A stretch of DNA of 64,000 bases, taken from an uncultured Bacteroides sp. Lineage in GTDB: Bacteria > Bacteroidota > Bacteroidia > Bacteroidales > Bacteroidaceae. A program made the position numbers and the translations under genes. Below, piece after piece: positions 28,645-36,424 of the stretch (position 1 is the first letter of the stretch; each line of letters opens with the position of its first letter). Below the pieces are notes generated by a model. The model was not told the origin of the DNA. It saw only the letters and a program-made list of their open reading frames with translations, and searched no databases. The stretch lies in assembly GCF_958445495.1 (NCBI RefSeq), contig NZ_CAUCSQ010000007.1, positions 62,001 through 126,000 of the forward strand, written 5' to 3'.

Positions 28645-29130
28645 ATGATAGCTCTTGACATTCTTTCCGACGGACTTTTTGCGGCAGTGGCCGGTATCGG
28701 ATTCGGTGCGATATCCGATCCTCCCTTGCGCGCGTTTAAGATGATTGCGGTACTGGCCGCATTGGGACATGCCTGCCGTTTTTGCCTGATGACTTATTTG
28801 GGTGTGGATATCGCCACCGCTTCTTTGTTTGGCGGTCTGGTAATCGGTTTCGGCAGTTTGTGGCTGGGGAAAAAGGTGTATTGCCCGATGACGGTGCTTT
28901 ATATTCCGGCATTGCTTCCGATGATTCCGGGCAAGTTCGCATACAATATGGTGTTCTCGCTTATCATGTGCTTGCAGACAGTGAATGAACCGGAACAGTT
29001 GGACGGGTATATGGGAATGTTCTTTTCCAATTCTCTGGTAGCGAGCACGGTCATATTCATGCTGGCGGTCGGGGCTACATTCCCGATGTTTCTGTTTCCT
29101 CATAGGGCTTTTTCTTTAACAAGACATTAA
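28645..29130 (+). CDS. Threonine/serine exporter ThrE-type subunit, C-terminal (DUF3815) half
   Basis: A 161-residue membrane protein with about five hydrophobic helices, including FAAVAGIGFGAISDPPLRAFKM and LYIPALLPMIPGKFAYNMV. It matches the second domain of ThrE-like exporters. It starts one base after the DUF1212 gene stops, so the two halves are surely translated together and form one transporter. Confidence 0.9.
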   Translation: MIALDILSDGLFAAVAGIGFGAISDPPLRAFKMIAVLAALGHACRFCLMTYLGVDIATASLFGGLVIGFGSLWLGKKVYCPMTVLYIPALLPMIPGKFAYNMVFSLIMCLQTVNEPEQLDGYMGMFFSNSLVASTVIFMLAVGATFPMFLFPHRAFSLTRH

Positions 29131-29142
29131 TAAACTACTTTT

Positions 29143-29871
29143 ATGGAGATTTTTTGGAGAACAATCGCATATTATAATTCCGCTACCTGGCTTTTACAGA
29201 TAGTTATTATTCTCATCGGCATCGCGTTGACCGCATTGCTCGTATGCAAGCCGCGCCCGTGGGTGAAGATGGGAATGAAGTTCTACATGATAGGGTTATA
29301 TTCATGGATTTCCGTTGTCTATTATTATATCTGTTGCGAAGAACGCAGTTATAACGGAGTGATGGCCCTGTTTTGGGGAGTAATGGCCGTTATCTGGGTA
29401 TGGGATGCGATAACGGGCTATACGACTTTTGAGCGTACGCACAAATACGACGTATTATCCTATGTCCTGTTGGCGATGCCTTTTATATACCCGCTGGTTT
29501 CTTTGGCACGCGGGCTGAGTTTCCCGGAAATGACTTCTCCGGTAATGCCCTGTTCCGTTGTGGTATTCACAATCGGGGTATTGCTGTTGTTCGCCCATAA
29601 GGTAAACATGTTTCTGGTACTCTTCCTTTGCCACTGGTCGCTGATAGGACTGTCCAAGACTTATTTTTTCCAGATTCCGGAAGATTTTCTATTGGCAAGC
29701 GCCACCATTCCCGGCCTATATCTCTTTTTCAGGGAATATTTCCTGAACAACCTGCACGCCGACACCAAACCGAAGGCAAAGTATATCAACTGGTTGTTAA
29801 TCACCGTCTGTATCGGTTTGGCTATATTGCTGACCAGTACGATGTTTCTGGAATTGCTTCCCAAGAACTAA
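29143..29871 (+). CDS. Multi-pass membrane protein, DUF6064-like
   Basis: A 242-residue protein with about seven membrane helices. The start MEIFWRTIAYYNSATWLLQIV and the segment YYYICCEERSYNGVMALFWGVMAVIWVWDA resemble the DUF6064 family, whose function is unknown. It begins 13 bases after the ThrE C-terminal half, so it is likely in the same transcript. No catalytic motif is visible. Confidence 0.72.
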   Translation: MEIFWRTIAYYNSATWLLQIVIILIGIALTALLVCKPRPWVKMGMKFYMIGLYSWISVVYYYICCEERSYNGVMALFWGVMAVIWVWDAITGYTTFERTHKYDVLSYVLLAMPFIYPLVSLARGLSFPEMTSPVMPCSVVVFTIGVLLLFAHKVNMFLVLFLCHWSLIGLSKTYFFQIPEDFLLASATIPGLYLFFREYFLNNLHADTKPKAKYINWLLITVCIGLAILLTSTMFLELLPKN

Positions 29872-30214
29872 ACAGGGAAATAACAAGATGCATTCCGTAA
29901 AAGAAACGCACTCCGGAAGTTTTATGCCCGTTTTTCGGGACACAGTCCAACTTTCAGGGTACAGTTCAAAATGGAACGGCTTTTCTTGCCGTTTATAAGT
30001 TATGACATCATAAATTCCCCTATCTTAGCCTTCATTCGTCAGAACACAAGGCATGGATAGGGGAATGTTTTCCTTTTCAAACTTCAACCTGCAAGAGGTT
30101 TCCGGCTTTCGATTTCTCGTTTGGAACGGCCTCTTTCCCGTTATGTCTTCATCGATACGGGGACTACTGCATCCGGCTCCGGAAGATTTCCGGAAGACCG
30201 TCGGGGCCTCCCGT
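29872..30214. other. Intergenic stretch between convergent genes, with hairpins
   Basis: These 343 bases separate the + strand membrane protein gene and the - strand HAD gene and hold no convincing gene. A 6-bp stem AACGGC/GCCGTT lies at 29975-29993. An 11-bp inverted repeat ATTCCCCTATC (30014-30024) / GATAGGGGAAT (30056-30066) lies further on. Both lack a standard U-tract; they may act as weak two-way terminators. Confidence 0.5.
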
Positions 30215-30838
30215 TTATAATTTTCCCAACATCGCGGTCAGCTCTTTCCGCCAGTCCGTCCCGTTCTCCGGCTGGAAAGTCTCGAATCCGAGTTTCCGCC
30301 CGATATGTATATTCGAAGCCCCGTCGTCTACAAACAGGGTTTCCGAAGGAATGATGTTGCAGTCATTTATCATATAATCGAAAATTTCCGGAGCAGGCTT
30401 CGTATATCCGATTTGATAAGACAGATAAAGTTTGTCGCAATAATCGCTCAGCGGCCTTTTCCTTGATGAAAAACCGGGACTGCATGCCCAGGACATGACA
30501 AAGGGATTGGTATTACTCAAAACATACACATGATATGACTTTCTTAATTCCAGCATGTAATCGAGTTTATCCGGATTCACTTCATTGAAGAATCCCAGCC
30601 ATGCCTGTCCGGTTTCTTCCATTGTCAGTCGGCGGCCGCAGAGGTCTCCCAGCAGTCTCCGGAATTCGTCCGCACTCAGCTTGCCCTCTTCCAATTCCTG
30701 AAAGATTCCGGTCTGGTGGTATTTGTCCAGGCGGGTATCGGCATCCGCCAGTCCCAATTTGATAAATGCCTGAACCGCCTTGTCACGGTCAATGTCTACA
30801 ATCACTCCTCCAAAATCAAATACGATATTCTTTATCAT
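30215..30838 (-). CDS. HAD-superfamily phosphatase (YihX-like)
   Basis: A 207-residue HAD hydrolase. Motif I is VFDFGGVIVDID, with the nucleophile Asp8 and Gly at the +2 position as in the YihX/epoxide-hydrolase-N type. Motif II is VLSNTN, motif III is the Lys in GYTKPAPEIF, and motif IV is LFVDDGASNI. The helical cap lies between residues about 17 and 90. YihX in E. coli dephosphorylates alpha-glucose-1-phosphate, so a sugar phosphate is the likely substrate class, unproven here. It is transcribed alone from a promoter at 30860-30867. Confidence 0.88.
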   Translation of the reverse strand: MIKNIVFDFGGVIVDIDRDKAVQAFIKLGLADADTRLDKYHQTGIFQELEEGKLSADEFRRLLGDLCGRRLTMEETGQAWLGFFNEVNPDKLDYMLELRKSYHVYVLSNTNPFVMSWACSPGFSSRKRPLSDYCDKLYLSYQIGYTKPAPEIFDYMINDCNIIPSETLFVDDGASNIHIGRKLGFETFQPENGTDWRKELTAMLGKL

Positions 30839-30859
30839 AACTTCGTTTTTTATTTGTTA

Positions 30860-30867
30860 CAAAGATA
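30860..30867 (-). promoter_or_regulatory. Putative -7 element of the HAD gene promoter
   Basis: On the - strand this reads TATCTTTG, matching TAnnTTTG, 21 bases before the start codon at 30838. Confidence 0.55.
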
Positions 30868-30958
30868 CGGCTTATCTTCGTATCCGGCACTTCCCGGAAC
30901 TGAAATTAGTCTGAAAAAAATACAACGGTTTTACCGGATGCGAATACCGTCGCCATCT

Positions 30959-32158
30959 TCACCGGCCCGTATCGCTCCATTGACATTTCAATGTTTTCCA
31001 TGCATACAGCATCACGACGATGAACGAGAGTAACGGAACGGTAAATGAAAACGACATTGTGCTCCGGTCTGCCACATAACCCATCACCAGAGGACCGATA
31101 GCCCCTCCGACGGGCGACATCATCAGATAGGACGATGCCCGTTTGGTATGATTGCCCAACCCCCTCAGCGAAAGGGCGAAAATAGTGGGAAACATGATTG
31201 CCTCGAAAGCATAGCCGAAGAAAAGGGCCGTTAAGGATACGATTCCCAGATTCAGCACAATCAACAAGCTCGTTACGACCGTACCGACGGCACAAAAGAA
31301 CAAAACTTTTTCCGCCCTTATCCGCCGCATTATCCAACTGCCGGCGAAACGCCCGCACATGAACAGCCCCAGGCCGCCGAACGAGAGCACCACGGAAGCG
31401 TCGCGCGCATTCATCCAGCCGTCGTCTACTACGTAATTGATAAAGAAACTGTTAATGGATATTTCCGCAATTTCGTAACAGAACAAGGCCGCGATGCCGA
31501 AAATAAAAAGTTTATGGGACCAGAGGCCTCGCGGCTGTCCCTGCTTTTCCGTTTCTTCCCCGTGGGTAATTTCCGGCAAGCGAATCCTGGAAAACACGAA
31601 AGCCACTGCCAGAACAAGAATTCCCATCCACGTATATGGAAGTGAGATATTCGAATCTCCTTCTTCCGAAAATAGCAACAAGCCTCCGATAAGCGGCCCG
31701 CAGATACATCCCAACCCGTTGAAAGACTGCGCCAGATTCAACCGGCTGGCAGCCGTCTCCCGTCCGCCCAATTCCGTCATATACGGATTGGCGGCCGTTT
31801 CCAGGAAAACTAACCCGCAGGCAATGACAAAAAGGGAGAGAAGAAAAAAATGAAAGGACATCAGATATTCCCCGGGAATGAAAAACAACGAACCGCTTCC
31901 GTAGAGCAACAGCCCGAAAACCACTCCTTTGCGGTAGCCGTACTTGTTGATGAACAGTCCCGCCGGAACAGCCATCACGAAATATCCCAGATAAAACATT
32001 ACCTGTACCCATGCCGAATGAGCGCGGCTGATATCCATCACATCCTGAAAATGTTTGTTCAATACATCCAGGATGGCATGCGCGAATCCCCAGAGGAAGA
32101 AAAGGGAAGTCACCAGAATAAAAGGAATCCGGTATTTCTTCTTGACTAATTTCTGCAT
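30959..32158 (-). CDS. FucP-like major facilitator sugar transporter
   Basis: A 399-residue MFS protein with 12 predicted helices. The start (PFILVTSLFFLWGFAHAILDVLNKHFQ) is typical of the L-fucose:H+ symporter FucP group, and ETAANPYMTELG and LNLAQSFNGLG are further group motifs. It imports a monosaccharide released in the periplasm; fucose, glucose, galactose or N-acetylglucosamine are possible in this group and cannot be told apart here. It lies on the - strand upstream of the HAD gene, each with its own promoter. Confidence 0.9.
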   Translation of the reverse strand: MQKLVKKKYRIPFILVTSLFFLWGFAHAILDVLNKHFQDVMDISRAHSAWVQVMFYLGYFVMAVPAGLFINKYGYRKGVVFGLLLYGSGSLFFIPGEYLMSFHFFLLSLFVIACGLVFLETAANPYMTELGGRETAASRLNLAQSFNGLGCICGPLIGGLLLFSEEGDSNISLPYTWMGILVLAVAFVFSRIRLPEITHGEETEKQGQPRGLWSHKLFIFGIAALFCYEIAEISINSFFINYVVDDGWMNARDASVVLSFGGLGLFMCGRFAGSWIMRRIRAEKVLFFCAVGTVVTSLLIVLNLGIVSLTALFFGYAFEAIMFPTIFALSLRGLGNHTKRASSYLMMSPVGGAIGPLVMGYVADRSTMSFSFTVPLLSFIVVMLYAWKTLKCQWSDTGR

Positions 32159-32192
32159 AGCGAGTTAAAAAAAAGTTGTTACTTTTACCGTG

Positions 32193-32200
32193 CAAAGGTA
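32193..32200 (-). promoter_or_regulatory. Putative -7 element of the MFS transporter promoter
   Basis: On the - strand this reads TACCTTTG followed by CA, matching TAnnTTTG, 34 bases before the start codon at 32158. Confidence 0.58.
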
Positions 32201-32276
32201 GGAATAAAAAGCTCACCGGTCATACGGGAATAAGCATTTTCTGTAATACGGGTATAATAATCTGTAATTTATCTAC

Positions 32277-32306
32277 TTTGAGAAAACTTAATTTCGACTA
32301 TATTTG
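32277..32306 (+). promoter_or_regulatory. Near-consensus Bacteroides promoter of the redox cluster
   Basis: TTTG (32277-32280) and TATATTTG (32299-32306) are spaced 18 bases apart, as in the tRNA-Gly promoter of this window. Transcription would begin near 32313, leaving a leader of about 125 bases before the ATG at 32439. Confidence 0.72.
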
Positions 32307-32312
32307 CAATGA

Positions 32313-32438
32313 ATTAATAATGAATCGATGATGTGAGAAGAGCTTTTAAATATCCTGACACCGGAAACAGGGAAAATCAGGATGCCGGATGGGCCGTTGC
32401 CGTACGGTTTCCTGCGATAGGGGTATAGATTGCTATAA
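32313..32438 (+). other. Structured 5' leader of the redox cluster
   Basis: Arms ATCCTGA (32352-32358) and TCAGGAT (32377-32383) form a hairpin. Its loop holds GGAAAC (32363-32368), complementary to GTTTCC (32407-32412), which would form a pseudoknot. CCGT/ACGG (32394-32406) forms another small stem. I do not recognise a known riboswitch class. Confidence 0.4.
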
Positions 32439-33971
32439 ATGGAAAATAAAAATAACTTAATTATGCTACGTACTATCAGACTTACAGTTGCTATTGTATG
32501 CTTTACGCTTATTACCCTGCTGTTCCTTGATTTCACAGGGACATTGCACGCATGGTTCGGATGGCTGGCGAAGGTACAGTTTCTGCCTGCGTTATTGGCC
32601 TTGAATTTCGGTATCGTGCTGTTTCTTCTGATTCTGACTCTTCTGCTCGGACGTGTTTACTGTTCGGTCTTGTGCCCGCTCGGAGTTTTTCAGGATATAA
32701 TCTCCTGGCTGTCCGGCAAACGGAAGAAAAACCGCTTTCGTTATTCTCCCGCATTGAAATGGTTGCGTTACAGCGTATTGGGCCTTTTTATTCTCGCGAT
32801 GGTTGCGGGATTGAATTCCTTTGCAATCCTGCTGGCGCCTTACAGCGCTTACGGGCGCATGGTGTCCGGCCTGTTGGCTCCTGTCTGGCAATGGGGGAAC
32901 AACCTGCTGGCTTATCTGGCCGAACGGGCGGACAGTTACGCTTTTTACGAAGTGGATGTCTGGCTGAAAAGCGGTTTTACCCTTATCGTCGCTGCCGTTA
33001 CTTTGATAGCGCTCTCGGTACTTGCCTGGCGCAACGGGCGTACCTATTGCAATACAATCTGTCCGGTGGGTACGGTATTGGGGATAATTTCAAAATATTC
33101 CCTTTTCAAACCGGTGATTGATACTTCCAAATGCAACGGATGCGGCTTGTGCGCCCGCAACTGCAAAGCCTCCTGCATCGATGCGAAAAGGCATGAGATT
33201 GATTACAGCCGTTGTGTCACCTGTATGGATTGTATCGGCAAATGCAAGAAAGGCGCCATCCGGTATGCAAGACGGATTCCGAAGGCGGAAACCGTCCGTC
33301 CGGAAGTCCGGGAAGCCGTGTCCGCCGCATCGGGACCTGTGAATACGGCCCGTCGTGCCTTTCTTTCCGCATCGACGGTATTTGCGGCCGCTACCGTGTT
33401 GAAAGCGCAGGAGAAGAAGGTGGACGGCGGATTGGCGGCCATTGAAGACAAAAAAATCCCCAATCGGGAAGAACCGCTTTTCCCGCCGGGCGCATTGAGC
33501 GCACGCAATTTTACGGAACATTGTACGGCTTGCCAATTATGCGTGTCCGTTTGCCCGAACCAGGTGTTGCGTCCTTCCGACAGCCTGATGACACTGATGC
33601 AGCCCCATATGTCTTACGAGCGCGGATATTGCCGCCCGGAATGTACCAAATGTTCGGAAGTTTGTCCGGCAGGGGCAATCCGTCCGATTACAGCGGCGGA
33701 TAAATCCGCCATTCAAATCGGCCACGCCGTATGGATTAAGGAAAATTGCGTGCCGTTGACCGACGGAATGGAGTGCGGCAACTGCGCCCGCCATTGCCCG
33801 ACCGGAGCTATCCAGATGGTAGCTTCCGATTCCGCCCGTGCCGGTTCCCCTAAAATACCGGTTGTAAATACGGAAAAATGCATCGGTTGCGGAGCCTGTG
33901 AAAATCTATGCCCGTCCCGTCCTTTCAGCGCCATTTATGTGACAGGACATCAGATGCATCGAATTGTCTAA
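32439..33971 (+). CDS. NapH/NapG-like membrane polyferredoxin fusion
   Basis: A 510-residue iron-sulfur protein. The N-terminal part has about four to five membrane helices and the CxxxCP pairs YCSVLCPLG and YCNTICPVG typical of NapH/NosR/MauN-type quinol dehydrogenases. Two 4Fe-4S clusters follow (CNGCGLCARNCKASC from Cys232, and CVTCMDCIGKC). Around residue 305 is ARRAFLSASTVFAAATVLKA, which looks like an internal twin-arginine signal. After it come four more cluster motifs (CTACQLCVSVCPN, CTKCSEVCPAG, CGNCARHCPTG, CIGCGACENLCPS), as in NapG. It likely carries electrons from quinol through the membrane to an exported partner, plausibly the aldo/keto reductase encoded next (20 bases on). No nitrate reductase gene is nearby. 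Confidence 0.85.
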   Translation: MENKNNLIMLRTIRLTVAIVCFTLITLLFLDFTGTLHAWFGWLAKVQFLPALLALNFGIVLFLLILTLLLGRVYCSVLCPLGVFQDIISWLSGKRKKNRFRYSPALKWLRYSVLGLFILAMVAGLNSFAILLAPYSAYGRMVSGLLAPVWQWGNNLLAYLAERADSYAFYEVDVWLKSGFTLIVAAVTLIALSVLAWRNGRTYCNTICPVGTVLGIISKYSLFKPVIDTSKCNGCGLCARNCKASCIDAKRHEIDYSRCVTCMDCIGKCKKGAIRYARRIPKAETVRPEVREAVSAASGPVNTARRAFLSASTVFAAATVLKAQEKKVDGGLAAIEDKKIPNREEPLFPPGALSARNFTEHCTACQLCVSVCPNQVLRPSDSLMTLMQPHMSYERGYCRPECTKCSEVCPAGAIRPITAADKSAIQIGHAVWIKENCVPLTDGMECGNCARHCPTGAIQMVASDSARAGSPKIPVVNTEKCIGCGACENLCPSRPFSAIYVTGHQMHRIV

Positions 33972-33990
33972 TCTAAATCAGAACGAAATC

Positions 33991-35394
33991 ATGGAAGAGA
34001 AAAATAGGAAAGGAATAAACAGGAGGGATTTTATTAAGATTGTCGGTATCAGCGCCGCCACTTCGACGGCTTTATTATACGGGTGTTCTTCCAAGAACAA
34101 GTCCGCCGCGGGCGGCACATCGGGAGAGGGAGAGATACCAGTGGACAAAATGACTTACCGTACCGCTCCGACTACGGGCGACCGCGTTTCGCTTCTGGGA
34201 TACGGGTGTATGCGCTGGCCGCTCATACCTGCTTCCGACGGCAGCGGCGAGATGATTGACCAGGATGCGGTAAACGGGTTGGTGGATTATGCCATCGCCC
34301 ACGGGGTGAACTATTTCGACACGTCTCCCGCATACGTCCAAGGTTTTTCCGAAAAGGCGACAGGCATCGCGCTGAGCCGGCATCCGCGCGATAAATATTT
34401 CATAGCAACCAAATTGTCGAACTTTTCTCCGGACACCTGGTCGCGCGAGGCTTCCCTTAACATGTACCGCAAATCCTTTACCGACCTCCAGGTCGATTAT
34501 ATCGATTATATGTTGCTCCACGGCATCGGCATGGGAGGAATGGAGGCGCTTAAAGGGCGTTATCTGGACAACGGGATGCTCGCCTTCCTGCTCGAAGAAC
34601 GGAAGGCGGGGCGTATCCGTAACCTGGGATTCTCATATCACGGCGACATAGAGGTGTATGACTACCTGCTTTCATTGCACGACGAAATGAAATGGGACTT
34701 TGTGCAGATACAGCTCAACTATGTCGACTGGAAGCATGCTAAAGAAGTGAATACCCGCAACACGAATGCGGAATATTTGTACGGCGAACTGGAAAAAAGA
34801 AACATTCCGGCCATCATCATGGAACCGCTTTTGGGAGGCCGCCTATCGAAACTGAGCGACAATCTCGTCGCCCGGCTGAAACAGCGCTGTCCGGAGAAAA
34901 GCGTTGCTTCGTGGGCGTTCCGTTTTGCCGGTTCTTACCCGAATGTGCTGACGGTATTAAGCGGTATGACTTATATGGAGCATTTGCAGGACAATCTTCG
35001 GACGTATTCCCCGCTTGAGCCGCTGACTGACGAAGAGAAGGATTTCCTTGAGGAAACGGCGCAGTTGATGTTGAAATATCCCACCATTCCCTGCAATGAC
35101 TGTAAATATTGCATGCCTTGCCCGTATGGGTTGGATATTCCGGGCACTTTGCTGCATTACAACCGCTGTATCAACGAAGGCAATGTGCCTGAAAGCGCCC
35201 AGGACGAGAATTATGCCAAAGCACGCCGCGCATTCCTTATCGGTTATGACCGCAGCGTGCCCAAGCTCCGGCAAGCCAGCCATTGTATCGGATGCAAGCA
35301 ATGTGTGGTACATTGCCCGCAGAATATAGATATACCCGGCGAACTGCACCGGATAGACCGCTTTGTAGAACAACTCAAACAAGAAACCTTATAA
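33991..35394 (+). CDS. Tat-signal aldo/keto reductase with C-terminal ferredoxin domain
   Basis: A 467-residue protein from the ATG at 33991; an upstream TTG frame overlapping the previous gene is discounted. The N-terminus INRRDFIKIVGISAATSTALLYGC is a twin-arginine signal ending in a possible lipobox Cys. The aldo/keto reductase barrel has the full tetrad: Asp110 and Tyr115 (FDTSPAY), Lys141 (FIATKL), His177 (LLHG). The tail carries two cluster motifs, CNDCKYCMPCPYG and CIGCKQCVVHCPQ. Cytosolic relatives use NADPH, which is absent outside the inner membrane. With the polyferredoxin encoded just upstream, electrons may instead come from the quinol pool through Fe-S clusters. Its substrate is unknown. 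Confidence 0.88.
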   Translation: MEEKNRKGINRRDFIKIVGISAATSTALLYGCSSKNKSAAGGTSGEGEIPVDKMTYRTAPTTGDRVSLLGYGCMRWPLIPASDGSGEMIDQDAVNGLVDYAIAHGVNYFDTSPAYVQGFSEKATGIALSRHPRDKYFIATKLSNFSPDTWSREASLNMYRKSFTDLQVDYIDYMLLHGIGMGGMEALKGRYLDNGMLAFLLEERKAGRIRNLGFSYHGDIEVYDYLLSLHDEMKWDFVQIQLNYVDWKHAKEVNTRNTNAEYLYGELEKRNIPAIIMEPLLGGRLSKLSDNLVARLKQRCPEKSVASWAFRFAGSYPNVLTVLSGMTYMEHLQDNLRTYSPLEPLTDEEKDFLEETAQLMLKYPTIPCNDCKYCMPCPYGLDIPGTLLHYNRCINEGNVPESAQDENYAKARRAFLIGYDRSVPKLRQASHCIGCKQCVVHCPQNIDIPGELHRIDRFVEQLKQETL

Positions 35395-35398
35395 CGGA

Positions 35399-35821
35399 AT
35401 GGAAGAATTAATCGGCCTGCTGCATGCGGGAAAATATTCCTGCGTGATTGCTAATGGAAACAAGATACGCACTTTCACCCGGCGGGGAGTGATTGATTTG
35501 TACGATTTGCTGGTACAGGAACCGGACTACCTGAAAGGGGCGGTGATTGCCGATAAAGTGGTCGGAAAAGGAGCGGCGGCTTTAATGGTTCTCGGAGGGA
35601 TAAAAGAAGTGTACGCGGATATTATCAGTTCGAAGGCTTTGTCCCTGTTCCGGAAATACGGCGTGAAGGTCGGTTTCGCACAGGAAGTCCCTTTCATCTG
35701 GAACCGTGCCCGCACGGGAGGATGTCCTGTAGAAACGATGTGCAGCGAGGAAGAATCGGCGGAAGCCATATTGCCGCTGATTCGGGAGTTTCTTGAAAAA
35801 GTTTCCGGACGGGAATCCTGA
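35399..35821 (+). CDS. DUF1893 family protein
   Basis: A 140-residue soluble protein starting 4 bases after the reductase gene. Segments CVIANGNKIRTFTRRGVIDLYDLL, ADKVVGKGAAALMVLGGIKEVYA and RTGGCPVETMC match the DUF1893 family as I know it. The family is related to cytidine-deaminase-like folds and has no established role. Tight spacing places it in the redox operon. It has no signal peptide, unlike its two neighbours. Confidence 0.82.
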   Translation: MEELIGLLHAGKYSCVIANGNKIRTFTRRGVIDLYDLLVQEPDYLKGAVIADKVVGKGAAALMVLGGIKEVYADIISSKALSLFRKYGVKVGFAQEVPFIWNRARTGGCPVETMCSEEESAEAILPLIREFLEKVSGRES

Positions 35822-35911
35822 CACCGGTATATATTGAAACGAATGCTTGTTGCCTTTCCGCCGGAAATGGGGTGGAGGAGGCATCGGTTTAATTAAAAAA
35901 TAATAATAGAT

Positions 35912-36424
35912 ATGGAAACAACTACTGTAAAACTTTATTCGCTGAATTACAACGATGTGAAAACGTATTTGGCAGCCTTATTATTCATCATCGGCAATAT
36001 CCTTTTTCCCCAACTCTTTCATCTCATCCCTCAAGGAGGAATAATCTGGCTGCCAATCTATTTCTTCACCTTGACGGGAGCTTACAAATACGGCTGGAAA
36101 GTCGGTTTGCTGACCGCTGTCCTGTCACCAATCGTAAATTCCCTGCTTTTCGGCATGCCGGCGCTTGCCGTGTTGCCTGCCATCTTATTGAAATCCGTCT
36201 TGCTGGCTATCGCGGCGGGATGGAGCGCACAACGCTTCGGTCGCATTTCCATTCCCATCCTGATAGGGGTCGTACTGGCTTACCAAGCAATCGGGACATT
36301 GGGAGAATGGGCATATACGGGCAGTTTCCATGATGCCGTCCAGGATTTCCGCATGGGGATTCCCGGAATGTGCCTGCAAGTATTCGGAGGCTACCTATTT
36401 ATCAAGTACCTGAATCGCAGGTAG
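35912..36424 (+). CDS. ECF transporter S component-like membrane protein
   Basis: A 170-residue membrane protein with about five to six helices (ILFPQLFHLIPQGGIIWLPIYFFTLTGAY, GLLTAVLSPIVNSLLFGMPALAVLP). The pattern fits substrate-binding S components of energy-coupling-factor vitamin transporters, and related proteins in Bacteroides are annotated so. No ATPase or T component is nearby, so it would have to share the general ECF module. Its last 30 bases overlap the 3' end of the - strand permease gene. Being fourth in the redox cluster, it may import a cofactor for it; this is a guess. Confidence 0.7.
   Translation: METTTVKLYSLNYNDVKTYLAALLFIIGNILFPQLFHLIPQGGIIWLPIYFFTLTGAYKYGWKVGLLTAVLSPIVNSLLFGMPALAVLPAILLKSVLLAIAAGWSAQRFGRISIPILIGVVLAYQAIGTLGEWAYTGSFHDAVQDFRMGIPGMCLQVFGGYLFIKYLNRR

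Noticed and set aside
31512..32216. 234-codon - strand frame overlapping the MFS transporter in another frame
   Set aside because: The overlapping frame encodes a complete 12-helix transporter; this one has low-complexity composition only.
32350..32420. Possible cobalamin riboswitch (AACAGGGAA and CCGTTGCCGTA segments)
   Set aside because: The other conserved boxes and the overall length of that class are missing; only short chance-level resemblance.
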